From Nocardioides scoriae (GTDB taxonomy: Bacteria; Actinomycetota; Actinomycetes; Propionibacteriales; Nocardioidaceae): 64,000 nt of DNA. Numbering within the stretch: position 1 is the first letter of the stretch; the number at the start of each line of letters is the position of its first letter. Shown piece by piece: positions 25,321 through 34,480 of this stretch. The notes beneath the pieces were generated by a model that was not told where the DNA came from, searched no databases, and was given only the letters and a program-made list of their open reading frames with translations. A program made the position numbers and the translations under genes. Location: contig NZ_LT629757.1 of assembly GCF_900104965.1 (NCBI RefSeq), forward strand, positions 2,418,001-2,482,000, written 5' to 3'.

Positions 25321-26835
25321 TTACTCCGGGCGCAGCAGCGGGAAAAGGATCGTTTCGCGGATTCCGGCGCCGGTCAGCAGCATCACCAGCCGGTCCACCC
25401 CCATGCCCATGCCACCGGCGGGCGGCATGCCGTACTCCATCGCCTTGAGGAAGACCTCGTCGAGCTCCATGGCCTCGGGGTCCCCCGCGGCCGCCAGCAT
25501 CGACTGGGCGGTGAGCCGCTCGCGCTGCACGACGGGGTCGTTGAGCTCGGAGTAGGCCGGCGCCAGCTCGACGCCGTTGATGATGAGGTCCCAGGCCTCG
25601 TTGAGACCGGGCTTGCTGCGGTGGGCCTTGGCCAGCGGCTTGACCGCGGCCGGGTAGTCCATGACGAAGGTCGGCTGCACCAGGTCGTCCTCGACGAGCT
25701 GCTCGTAGAGCTCGACGACGATCTCCTCCGCGCCCCAGGCGGGCTGCAGCTCGACCTCACGCGCCGCGGCGTGCCGGCGCAGCGCCTCGACACCCGTGTC
25801 GACGGTCACCTGCTCGCCGAGGGCCTCGGAGACCAGGTCGAGGATGGAGGCCTGGCGCCACTCGGCCTCGAGGTCGATCTCCTCGCCGTTGCGACCCGGG
25901 ACGACCGTGCGGCCGACGGCGCGGGCGGCGTCGATGACGAGCGAGCGGGTGAGGTCCATCATCGTGAACTGGTCGCCGTAGGCCTCGTAGGCCTCCAGCA
26001 TCGAGAACTCCGCGGCGTGGGTGGAGTCGAGGCCCTCGTTGCGGAAGGTGCGCCCGATCTCGTAGACGCGGTCGACGCCGCCGATCATGGCCCGCTTGAG
26101 GTCGAGCTCCAGCGCGATCCGCAGCAGCATGTCCTGGTCGAGGGCGTTGAGGTGGGTGGCGAAGGGGCGGGCCGCAGCGCCGCCGTTGGTCAGCTGCAGG
26201 ATCGGGGTCTCGACCTCGGTGTAGCCGCGCTCGTCGAGGGTGCGGCGCAGGCTCTTGAGGACCGTGGCCTTGGTGCGCACCATGTCGCGGGCCTCGGGCC
26301 GGATCATCATGTCGACGTAGCGCAGCCGGATCCGGGCCTCGTCGGAGAGCGGGCGGTGCTCGTTGGGCAGCGGCCGCAGCGTCTTGGCGGCCAGCTCCCA
26401 GCCGCTCGCCGCCACGCTGAGCTCGCCGCGGCGGCTGGTGACGACCTCGCCGCGCACGGCCAGCAGGTCGCCGATGTCGACCAGGGCCTTGAACTCCGCC
26501 AGCGACTCCTCCCCCACCTCGGCCAGGCTCAGCATCACCTGGATCTCCGAGCCGTCGCCCTCGCGCAGGCGCGCGAAGCAGAGCTTGCCGGTGTTGCGCT
26601 GGAAGATGACGCGACCGGTGATGGCCACCTGCTCGCCGGTGCGGGTGTCGGGGGCCAGCTCGCCCGCCTCGAGCGGGCCGTCGTAGGTGTCCCGGAGCTG
26701 CCTGACCGTGTGGGTGCGCTGGACGGTGACGGGGTAGGCCTCGCGCCCGGAGTCCAGCACCCGCTGCCGCTTCTCGCGGCGCACCTGCATCTGCTCGGGC
26801 AGGTCGTCGGGGGGCGTCGGGGAGGCGTCGGTCAT
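25321..26835 (-). CDS. lysS: Lysyl-tRNA synthetase, class II
   Basis: A 504-residue class II enzyme. The N-terminal OB-fold anticodon domain (VAITGRVIFQRNTGKLCFARL, about 70-95) is followed by class II motif 1 (RRTLDERGYTEVETPIL), motif 2 (FRNEGLDSTHAAEFSMLEAYEAY) and motif 3 (GMGMGVDRLVMLLT). It charges tRNA-Lys. TACCCT 7 nt before the ATG indicates a leaderless mRNA. It is followed by lsr2 and is divergent from the DUF808 gene. Confidence 0.97.
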   Translation of the reverse strand: MTDASPTPPDDLPEQMQVRREKRQRVLDSGREAYPVTVQRTHTVRQLRDTYDGPLEAGELAPDTRTGEQVAITGRVIFQRNTGKLCFARLREGDGSEIQVMLSLAEVGEESLAEFKALVDIGDLLAVRGEVVTSRRGELSVAASGWELAAKTLRPLPNEHRPLSDEARIRLRYVDMMIRPEARDMVRTKATVLKSLRRTLDERGYTEVETPILQLTNGGAAARPFATHLNALDQDMLLRIALELDLKRAMIGGVDRVYEIGRTFRNEGLDSTHAAEFSMLEAYEAYGDQFTMMDLTRSLVIDAARAVGRTVVPGRNGEEIDLEAEWRQASILDLVSEALGEQVTVDTGVEALRRHAAAREVELQPAWGAEEIVVELYEQLVEDDLVQPTFVMDYPAAVKPLAKAHRSKPGLNEAWDLIINGVELAPAYSELNDPVVQRERLTAQSMLAAAGDPEAMELDEVFLKAMEYGMPPAGGMGMGVDRLVMLLTGAGIRETILFPLLRPE

Positions 26836-26842
26836 GGGCGCA

Positions 26843-26848
26843 AGGGTA
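26843..26848 (-). promoter_or_regulatory. -10 box TACCCT, leaderless lysS
   Basis: TACCCT on the minus strand, 7 nt before ATG 26835. Confidence 0.6.
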
Positions 26849-26880
26849 GAAGACCGGGGACCCCCGCCCTGCCGACGCCC

Positions 26881-26886
26881 TAGGCT
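26881..26886 (+). promoter_or_regulatory. -10 box TAGGCT for the uORF and DUF808 gene
   Basis: TAGGCT followed by 6 nt and GTG 26893, the leaderless spacing seen elsewhere in the window. The GTG opens an 18-codon reading frame and not the DUF808 gene itself. Confidence 0.55.
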
Positions 26887-26892
26887 GCGGAC

Positions 26893-26945
26893 GTGACCAG
26901 CACCCCTGCCGCCACGCGGACCGCCCCCGGCCCCGGGGACCCCCG

Positions 26946-26949
<4 letters not shown>
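26893..26949 (+). CDS. Putative leaderless 18-codon upstream ORF coupled to the DUF808 gene
   Basis: GTG 26893 sits 6 nt after TAGGCT and opens an 18-residue frame (VTSTPAATRTAPGPGDPR) ending in TGA at 26947-26949. That stop overlaps the DUF808 GTG by 3 nt (GTGA), the standard translational-coupling arrangement. The peptide is Pro/Thr/Ala-rich without a known motif, so the act of translation rather than the product may matter. It could simply be a non-translated 5' leader; ribosome profiling would decide. Confidence 0.4.
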
Positions 26950-27887
<938 letters not shown>

Positions 27888-27894
27888 CCCCGGG

Positions 27895-28674
27895 TCAGGG
27901 CCGGTTGCGCTCGAAGACCAGCTCGAGGCCCAGCAGCGTCAGCCACGGCTGGTGGTCGGTGAAGGCGACGCACTCGTCCACCACGACCGGGGCCAGGCCG
28001 CCGGTGGCCACCACGTGCACGTCGGCCGGCGGCACCCCCAGCGCCGCGATCATCCGGGCGGCGATGCCGTCGACCATGCTGGCGAACCCGAAGACCATCC
28101 CCGACTGCAGCGCCTCGACGGTGTTCTTGGCGATCACCGAGCGCGGCCGCAGCAGCTCGACCTTGCGGAGCTGGGCACCCCGGCGGCCGAGCGCCTCGAG
28201 GGAGATGTCGATGCCCGGGGCGATCGCGCCGCCGACGTACTCCCCGCGCGGGGAGACCACGTCGAAGGTGGTGGCGGTGCCGAAGTCGACGACCACGGCC
28301 GGTCCGTCGTACAGGGTTGCGGCGGCGAGGGCGTTGACCACCCGGTCGGCGCCGACCTCGCGCGGGTTGTCCATCAGCACCGGCACGCCCGTGCGCACGC
28401 CCGGCTCGACGATCACCCGCGGGACGTCGCCGTGCTGGCGGGCGAGCATGTCGCGCCACTCGTGCAGGACCGCGGGCACCGTGGCGCACACCGCGACGCC
28501 GGCCACCCGGTCGCCGACCGTGCTCTCGCGCAGCAGCCCGCCGACCAGCACCGCCCACTCGTCGGCGGTGCGGCGCTCGTCGGAGGCCACCCGCCAGTGG
28601 TCGAGCACGACGCCGTCCTCCACCAGCCCGATGACGGTGTGGGAGTTGCCGATGTCGGCGCACAGCAGCGTCAC
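27895..28674 (-). CDS. coaX: Type III pantothenate kinase
   Basis: A 259-residue ASKHA-fold kinase, with [11 protein letters not shown] (phosphate 1, about 7-17), the pantothenate-binding [26 protein letters not shown] (phosphate 2) and [11 protein letters not shown]. It phosphorylates pantothenate, the first step to CoA, needs a monovalent cation and is insensitive to CoA feedback. GTG 28674 overlaps the panD stop by 4 nt, so panC-panD-coaX is one operon covering pantothenate synthesis and activation, as in Mtb Rv3602c-Rv3600c. Confidence 0.95.
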   Translation of the reverse strand: MTLLCADIGNSHTVIGLVEDGVVLDHWRVASDERRTADEWAVLVGGLLRESTVGDRVAGVAVCATVPAVLHEWRDMLARQHGDVPRVIVEPGVRTGVPVLMDNPREVGADRVVNALAAATLYDGPAVVVDFGTATTFDVVSPRGEYVGGAIAPGIDISLEALGRRGAQLRKVELLRPRSVIAKNTVEALQSGMVFGFASMVDGIAARMIAALGVPPADVHVVATGGLAPVVVDECVAFTDHQPWLTLLGLELVFERNRP

Positions 28675-29084
28675 GCCACCACGTCCCCCCGGACCAGACC
28701 GACGCCGGCGGGCACCGCGGCGGGGTCGGTGCCGCGCTCCAGCACCCGGTTGCGCTCGTCGACGAACACCACGTGGGGCCGGTGCGCCCGGGCCTCCTCT
28801 GTGGTCATCTGTCCGTAGCCGATGAGGATGACCAGGTCACCGGGGTGCACCAGGTGGGCGGCCGCGCCGTTGATCCCGAGCACGCCGGACCCCCGCTCCC
28901 CGGCGATCGTGTAGGTCTCGAGCCGGGCCCCGTTGGTGACGTCGACGACGTGGACCAGCTCGCCGGGCAGCAGGTCCGCGGCGTCGAGCAGGTCCTCGTC
29001 GACGGTGACCGAGCCGACGTAGTGCAGGTCGGCCTGGGTCACGGTGGCGCGGTGGATCTTGCTGGTCATCATGGTGCGCAGCAC
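28671..29084 (-). CDS. panD: Aspartate 1-decarboxylase (pyruvoyl enzyme precursor)
   Basis: A 137-residue precursor. The self-cleavage site Gly24-Ser25 ([10 protein letters not shown]) generates the pyruvoyl cofactor; Lys9, Tyr22 and the [10 protein letters not shown] segment complete the active site. It makes beta-alanine for pantothenate. GTG 29084 gives [17 protein letters not shown], the family N-terminus, with GGAGG 6 nt upstream. It lies 34 nt behind panC and overlaps coaX. Confidence 0.95.
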   Translation of the reverse strand: MLRTMMTSKIHRATVTQADLHYVGSVTVDEDLLDAADLLPGELVHVVDVTNGARLETYTIAGERGSGVLGINGAAAHLVHPGDLVILIGYGQMTTEEARAHRPHVVFVDERNRVLERGTDPAAVPAGVGLVRGDVVA

Positions 29085-29118
29085 GGGCGGCCTCCGGCGG
29101 GTGGTCGGGTCGGACGGG

Positions 29119-29973
29119 TCAGGACGGGAGGTCCGGCCCGAGCTCCAGGCCGGTGTTGTCGATGAGGCGCACGCCGCCCACGCGGGCCGCCACGAGCAGC
29201 CGGGCCGGGCCGGCCGCGGGGGCGGGCCCGAGGTCGGGCGCCCCGAGCTCGAGGTAGTCGAGGTCGACGCCCGCGGCGCCGTCCAGCTCGGCACGGGCCG
29301 CCGCCAGCACGGCCGCCGCACCCCGCGGGGCCGCGTCGCGGCCGGCCGCCAGGGCGCGGGAGAGCGCCAGCGCGTGGGCGCGGGCCTCGGCGTCGAGGAA
29401 GCGGTTGCGGCTCGACAGCGCCAGGCCGTCGGCCTCGCGCACCGTCGTCGCGCCGACGACGTCGACGCCCAGGCACAGGTCCTCGGCCATCCGGCGGACC
29501 AGGGCGAGCTGCTGGTAGTCCTTCTCGCCGAACACCGCGACGTCGGGCCGCACCAGGCCGAAGAGCTTGGCCACGACCGTCAGCACGCCCGTGAAGTGGG
29601 TGGGCCGCGAGGCCCCCTCCAGGCGGGCCCCGAGCGGGCCGGGGTGGACGGTCACCTCGGGCGGGCCGCCGGGGTAGACCTCGTCGACCGACGGGGCGAG
29701 CACCAGGTCGACGCCTCCGGCGGCGCAGACCTCGAGGTCGGCGTCCAGCGTGCGCGGGTAGCGGTCGAGGTCCTCGCCCGGCGCGAACTGGAGCGGGTTG
29801 ACGAACACCGAGACGACCAGCGGGGCGTCGTCCCCGACCTCGCGGCGGGCCCGGGCCACCAGGGCGGCGTGGCCCTCGTGGAGCGCCCCCATCGTCGGCA
29901 CCAGCGCCACGCGGCCGGTCCGGCCGGCGAGGGCCTCGTGCAGCTCGGCCCGCGAGCCGACGAGACGGGTCAC
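29119..29973 (-). CDS. panC: Pantoate-beta-alanine ligase (pantothenate synthetase)
   Basis: A 284-residue enzyme of the nucleotidyltransferase fold with [14 protein letters not shown] (HIGH-type motif, about 27-40), [33 protein letters not shown] and the KMSKS-like LSSRNRFLD. It joins pantoate to beta-alanine with ATP. GTG 29973 overlaps the stop of the DUF2520 gene by 4 nt. No panB is in the window. Confidence 0.95.
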   Translation of the reverse strand: MTRLVGSRAELHEALAGRTGRVALVPTMGALHEGHAALVARARREVGDDAPLVVSVFVNPLQFAPGEDLDRYPRTLDADLEVCAAGGVDLVLAPSVDEVYPGGPPEVTVHPGPLGARLEGASRPTHFTGVLTVVAKLFGLVRPDVAVFGEKDYQQLALVRRMAEDLCLGVDVVGATTVREADGLALSSRNRFLDAEARAHALALSRALAAGRDAAPRGAAAVLAAARAELDGAAGVDLDYLELGAPDLGPAPAAGPARLLVAARVGGVRLIDNTGLELGPDLPS

Positions 29974-30890
29974 CGGTGGCCGGGCAGCAGGTGGGCCGGG
30001 GTCGCGCCGGTGGCGCCCCGGTGGCGGGCCAGCGCGTCGTCGAGGACGCCCACGATGCGCGAGGCCCGGATCGGCAGCAGCCGCCCGTCGAGCATCGCGC
30101 GCTCGGCGGTGGCGCGGGCCATCGCGACGTACGACGGGACGGTGGTGGGCGCGCTGGTCTCGATCTCGCGCAGGTGGTCGCGCACGGTGCGGACGTCGCC
30201 GCGCACGATCGGGCCGGTGAGGGCGGCGTCGCCGGCCGACAACGCGTTGTCGAGCGCGGCCGTCAGCAGCGGGCGCAGCACCGCGGCGGGGTCCTCGGCG
30301 CCGGACGCGGCGAGCATCTCCATCGCCTGGTTGACCAGCGTGACGAGGTGGTTGGCGCCGTGGGCCAGGCCCGCGTGGTAGAGCGTGCGCTTGTCCTCGG
30401 GCACCCACATGGCGACCCCGCGCAGGTCGGTCACCAGGGCCTCGGCCAGGCGGCGCTCCTCCGGTCCGGCGGTGACGCCGAAGACGCAGCCCGCCAGCCG
30501 GTCGAGGTCGACCTCGGTGCCGGTGAAGGTCATCGCGGGGTGCATGGCGATCGGTCGGGCCCCGGCGGCGGACACGGCGTGCAGCACGGCCAGGCCGTGG
30601 CGGCCCGAGGTGTGCACGACGACCTGGCCGGGCCGGATCGCTCCGGCGCCCACGAGCGTGGTCGCGACGTTGTCGAGCATGTCGTCGGGCACGGTGAGCA
30701 GCAGCAGGTCGCACGAGCGGGCGACGGCGGTCGGCTTGGCGACCTCGACGCCGGGCAGCAGGTCGGCGATCCGCGACCGCGAGGCGGCCGAGTCACCGGC
30801 AGCGGCCACGACCTCGTGGCCGGCGGCGCGCAGCGCTGCGGACAGGACGGCGCCGACACGGCCGGCGCCGACAACCCCGATTCGGGCCAT
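29970..30890 (-). CDS. DUF2520 / Rossmann-like oxidoreductase (Rv3603c-like)
   Basis: A 306-residue protein with an N-terminal dinucleotide-binding motif [31 protein letters not shown], and a C-terminal helical DUF2520 domain ([36 protein letters not shown]). It resembles 6-phosphogluconate-dehydrogenase-like and ketopantoate-reductase-like enzymes. Its fixed place before panC, also in Mtb (Rv3603c), suggests a role in pantoate supply, but the activity is unproven. The 166-nt gap upstream holds its promoter region; AAGGG lies about 10 nt before the ATG. Confidence 0.82.
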   Translation of the reverse strand: MARIGVVGAGRVGAVLSAALRAAGHEVVAAAGDSAASRSRIADLLPGVEVAKPTAVARSCDLLLLTVPDDMLDNVATTLVGAGAIRPGQVVVHTSGRHGLAVLHAVSAAGARPIAMHPAMTFTGTEVDLDRLAGCVFGVTAGPEERRLAEALVTDLRGVAMWVPEDKRTLYHAGLAHGANHLVTLVNQAMEMLAASGAEDPAAVLRPLLTAALDNALSAGDAALTGPIVRGDVRTVRDHLREIETSAPTTVPSYVAMARATAERAMLDGRLLPIRASRIVGVLDDALARHRGATGATPAHLLPGHR

Positions 30891-31004
30891 CGGTGATCAT
30901 CCCTTTCGTTCCGGTCCCCGAGGGGTACCGGACTACTTGTCGATGACGAGCACCACCAATGTACGACCGGGTCCGCGGGCCCGGGAACCGAACGGCGCCA
31001 TGGC

Positions 31005-31028
31005 CTGCGTCACACCCTGCGTCACACC
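31005..31028. repeat. Tandem 12-bp duplication at the left edge of the accessory island
   Basis: CTGCGTCACACC occurs twice in direct succession (31005-31016 and 31017-31028), with a degenerate echo just after. It lies in the gap between the DUF2520 start and the TagF-like gene stop, where conserved synteny ends. Meaning unknown. The gap otherwise holds a GGTCCCC/GGGGTACC short inverted repeat and no gene. Confidence 0.6.
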
Positions 31029-31056
31029 GGGGGTCGCACCCGGGGCCACACCGGCG

Positions 31057-34000
31057 TCAGACCGCCGGACCGGCTGCCGGCGGCGGCGGGAACCGCTCGA
31101 ACAGCGCGTCGACGACGCGACGCGAGACGTGCCCGTCGTCGTACGGCGCGAAGTCGCGGCGGAAGGCGGCCCGCCGCTCGGCCCCGGTGGTGGGGTCGGC
31201 GAAGACCGTGCGCAGCTCCTCGACGACCTCGTCGTTGGTCAGGCACACCGGGCCGGGCACCGTCTCGTGGTAGTCGACGTAGAAGCCCCGGTTGTCGTCG
31301 CGGTACGCCGCGAGGTCGGGCGCCAGGAACACCATCGGGCGGTCGATCGCGGCGAAGTCGAAGAACGCCGAGGAGTAGTCGGTGACCATCGTGTCCGCGG
31401 CGACGTAGAGCAGCGCGATGTCGGGGTAGCGGGTGACGTCGATGACGCGCGGGTCGGGGTGGCGCTCCTCCGCGGCCTTGATCGAGTTGTAGTGGCCGCG
31501 CACCAGCACGGTGCAGTCGAGGGTCTGCGCGACCTCGTCGGGCTCGAGGTAGATCACCTTGTGGTAGACCGCGCCCGAGCGCAGGTTGTCGCGCCAGGTG
31601 GGGGCGTAGAGCACCACCCGGGCGTCCTCCGCGATGCCGAGCGCCGCCCGCACCTCCGACCGGATCCGGTCGCGCTCGGGCGAGCTGAGCACGTCGTTGC
31701 GGGGGTAGCCCTCCTCCAGGATGGTGCCGGAGTAGCGGAAGGCGCTGCGCAGCTTCTCGGTGCAGAAGGGGCTCTGGCTGACCAGGAAGTCCCACTGGTC
31801 GCGGGCGGTGAGCAGCTCGCGGCGGTGGTTCCAGTTGCTGACGTCGTTGAGGATCCGGTCGTGGCCGATCCGCTTGAGCGGGCTGCCGTGCCAGGTCTGC
31901 AGCACCGCCTGGTCGGGGCGCTTGCGGAAGAAGTAGGGCAGGCCGGCGTTGACCACGACGTAGCGCGCCCGGGCCAGGAGCTCCACGTGCTCGCGCGACA
32001 TCCGCACGACCGCGCGCGACCCGGCGGGCACGGTGACGGAGTGGTCGACCACGGCCACGACCAGGTCGAGGTCGAGGCCGCGGGAGGCGATCTCGGCGCA
32101 CAGCGCACCCGGCTGGTCGCCGCTCGACTTGCCGGCGAAGGTGTCGAAGACGACCAGGTCGAGCAGCGGCAGCTCCCGAGCGGCCGGGTAGACGACGTCG
32201 CGCAGCTGCAGCCGGCCGTACGGCGGCTGGTCGCGCTCCCACTGGGGCGGGGCGATCCGCAGCCGCAGCGCTCCGTCGAGCTCGACCTCGGGCGAGATGC
32301 TCTGCTCGTCGTCGCTCATGATGCTCGGCAGCGCCAGGTGCAGGCGGCGCTCCAGCCCGACCGGCTCGTCCGGCCGGCCCTCGCGGCGCAACCGCACGTG
32401 GTAGCGGTCGCTGGGCAGGTGAGCAGGGCCGGTGCCCCACTCGTCGACGAGCAGCGGCAGCCGGAACTCCAGGGTGCCGGGCGTCCCCGTGGGGCGGCCC
32501 TCGACCCAGGGGGTGCCGGTGCGCGGGCCGCGCAGCGACAGCCGCAGGTCCTCCTCGGCGCCCCGGCGGGCGCGGCCGGGGCCCCGCCCGGCCAGCGAGA
32601 GCACGGCGACCAGGTGGTCGCCGTCCAGCGCGAACGACACCACCTCCGGTCGGCTGGGGGCGGGCGGCGGCGCCGGGTCGGCGCCGGGCCGGCGCACCAG
32701 GGAGAGGCCGCGGAAGGGCCGCCACACGGGCGTCCAGGCGGTGCCGGGCACGCCGCCCTGCTCCAGCAGGCCGGCCGCGCCCTCGAGGTGGCGGACCTGG
32801 AAGGAGCCGCGGCGCACCCGGCCGGCGGCCTCGTGCTCGACCAGGACGTCGTAGGTGGCCGGCACGTCGCGCTGCAGGCCCAGCTCCACCAGGTCGAGCT
32901 CGGCCTCGAAGGCCGCGTCGGTGAGGTCCTCGTAGCCGCGCCCGGCCCAGCGGTTGACCTCCACGTCGGGCGCGTGGCGGGTCTCCACGACCGTCTCCTC
33001 GCCGCTCCCGCGCTCCACCAGCACCAGCCGGGTCGTGGCCTCCGGGGAGGCGGCGGTCAGGTAGTCGACGAACGCCGTGCCGACCACGCGCAGCCGGGTC
33101 GGGGCGGTCCACACGGCGGCGTTGAGGCGGGTCCGCAGCCGCAGCTCGCCGTCGGCGATGGCCGTCAGGTGGTCGTCGTCGGTCTGCAGGCCGTCGAGCA
33201 TGTCCAGGTGGACGACCGGACGGCCGTGCTCGAGCGTGTAGGGGTAGCCCGCACGGTTCATGAAGGAGTGCTCGAGGAAGCGCTCGGCCGCGTCCAGCCC
33301 GCCCTCGGCGCTCAGCAGCGTGAGGATCCGCTCGAACAGCGGCAGGTGGACCCAGGCGTCGTCGTCGAGGGTGTCGGCCAGGGCCCGCACCTCGGCGCTG
33401 ACGGTCGACCAGCTGGGCTCGCCGTACACCACGGCGTAGCGCACGACGTCGGTCAGCAGGCGCACCACGCCCCGCGCGGCCGCCAGCCGCTGCTCCTCGG
33501 GAGCCTCCGAGAGCAGGGACAGCGCCAGCCGGGCCTGGACCACGCGGTCGGCCCCCAGCGCCGGGTCGCGCAGCGAGCGCTGGGCCAGGGAGCGGCCGTC
33601 GGGCCGCGACAGCTGGTGGTAGCAGGCGGCGGCGACGACGTCGAGGCTCGCGGCACCCGTGGTCGAGCGGACGACGAGGTCGAGGTCAGGAAACTGCGTG
33701 GTGGTGGAGAAGCGCAGGCCGGCCGCGTCCCAGGCACGGCGCAGGAACACCCGCGGCCCGAGGTAGAGGTGGGCCAGCAGGTCGGGGTGGGCCGCCACGG
33801 TGGTGGCCAGGCGGCGGGTGCCATTGGACTCCTCCATCCACGGCGGTCGCTGCGAGCGCCCGCCCTCCTCCAGGGTGAGTCCGCCGACCGCCTGGTCGGA
33901 GCCGCTGGAGCGCAGCGCCCGGACCAGCCGCAGGTAGCCCTGCTCGGGCACCGTGTCGTCGGCGTCGAGGAACGCCAGGAGGGTGCCGCGCGCCTGGTCG

Positions 34001-34347
34001 ACGCCGCGGTTGCGGGCCGCGCCCACGCCCTGCTGGTCCTGCTCGACGAGCCGCACCTCGCGGTGCCGCGCCGCCAGGTCCCGCGCGACCCGCAGCGAGG
34101 CCGGGTCGGCCCCGTCGGCGACCAGCACGACCTCGACGCGCAGCCAGGCCTGCTGCAGCACGCTGTCGACGCACCGCTCCAGCGTCGTCGCCGCGTCGTG
34201 GACGGGCACGACCACGCTCAGCAGCGGCAGCCGGGCCCGGCGCACGCGGCGCTCGAGGGGCGCGAGCCTGGCCCGCACCGGCCGCAGGCGCACCCGCGCC
34301 CGGCGTACGGGGCCGGAACCCAGGACCCTGTGCATGGCGGTGCTCAC
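31057..34347 (-). CDS. GT2 glycosyltransferase fused to CDP-glycerol glycerophosphotransferase (TagF-like)
   Basis: A 1,096-residue two-enzyme protein. Residues about 40-260 are a family 2 glycosyltransferase (LSVVVPVHDAATTLERC; FLDADDT as the DXD-type motif). A long middle beta-rich part follows. Residues about 740-1090 are a glycerophosphotransferase domain with intact motifs TWHGSPLKRIGHDR (about 818), YAPTWRDN (about 915) and TDYSSAFFDFA (about 990). TagF-type enzymes polymerise glycerol- or ribitol-phosphate from CDP-activated donors. GTG 34347 is chosen for the GAGGAG 9 nt upstream. It heads the minus side of a divergent pair with the TagE-like gene and implies a phosphodiester-linked wall polymer. 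Confidence 0.87.
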   Translation of the reverse strand: MSTAMHRVLGSGPVRRARVRLRPVRARLAPLERRVRRARLPLLSVVVPVHDAATTLERCVDSVLQQAWLRVEVVLVADGADPASLRVARDLAARHREVRLVEQDQQGVGAARNRGVDQARGTLLAFLDADDTVPEQGYLRLVRALRSSGSDQAVGGLTLEEGGRSQRPPWMEESNGTRRLATTVAAHPDLLAHLYLGPRVFLRRAWDAAGLRFSTTTQFPDLDLVVRSTTGAASLDVVAAACYHQLSRPDGRSLAQRSLRDPALGADRVVQARLALSLLSEAPEEQRLAAARGVVRLLTDVVRYAVVYGEPSWSTVSAEVRALADTLDDDAWVHLPLFERILTLLSAEGGLDAAERFLEHSFMNRAGYPYTLEHGRPVVHLDMLDGLQTDDDHLTAIADGELRLRTRLNAAVWTAPTRLRVVGTAFVDYLTAASPEATTRLVLVERGSGEETVVETRHAPDVEVNRWAGRGYEDLTDAAFEAELDLVELGLQRDVPATYDVLVEHEAAGRVRRGSFQVRHLEGAAGLLEQGGVPGTAWTPVWRPFRGLSLVRRPGADPAPPPAPSRPEVVSFALDGDHLVAVLSLAGRGPGRARRGAEEDLRLSLRGPRTGTPWVEGRPTGTPGTLEFRLPLLVDEWGTGPAHLPSDRYHVRLRREGRPDEPVGLERRLHLALPSIMSDDEQSISPEVELDGALRLRIAPPQWERDQPPYGRLQLRDVVYPAARELPLLDLVVFDTFAGKSSGDQPGALCAEIASRGLDLDLVVAVVDHSVTVPAGSRAVVRMSREHVELLARARYVVVNAGLPYFFRKRPDQAVLQTWHGSPLKRIGHDRILNDVSNWNHRRELLTARDQWDFLVSQSPFCTEKLRSAFRYSGTILEEGYPRNDVLSSPERDRIRSEVRAALGIAEDARVVLYAPTWRDNLRSGAVYHKVIYLEPDEVAQTLDCTVLVRGHYNSIKAAEERHPDPRVIDVTRYPDIALLYVAADTMVTDYSSAFFDFAAIDRPMVFLAPDLAAYRDDNRGFYVDYHETVPGPVCLTNDEVVEELRTVFADPTTGAERRAAFRRDFAPYDDGHVSRRVVDALFERFPPPPAAGPAV

Positions 34348-34402
34348 TCGACGGGACTCCTCACGATCGCGACGGGGTGGCGATGTCCCCCGGACGTGGC
34401 GA

Positions 34403-34408
34403 AGCCTA
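34403..34408 (-). promoter_or_regulatory. Candidate -10 (TAGGCT) of the GT2-TagF gene
   Basis: TAGGCT on the minus strand about 56 nt before GTG 34347, leaving a leader with the GAGGAG ribosome binding site. Confidence 0.45.
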
Positions 34409-34468
34409 GAGCGTGGGCGCACCGCAGCCGGCACCCTCGCGGGGCGCGCCCGCGGGCCCCGCGGTGGC

Positions 34469-34474
34469 TAGGGT
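34469..34474 (+). promoter_or_regulatory. -10 box TAGGGT, leaderless GT4 gene
   Basis: TAGGGT followed by 6 nt and GTG 34481. With the opposing TAGGCT it makes a divergent promoter between the two main glycan genes. Confidence 0.6.
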
Positions 34475-34480
34475 GACGCC

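Noticed and set aside
30385-34476. A 1,363-codon plus-strand frame opposite the GT2-TagF gene.
   Set aside because: Shadow of the well-supported minus-strand gene, with no motif of its own.
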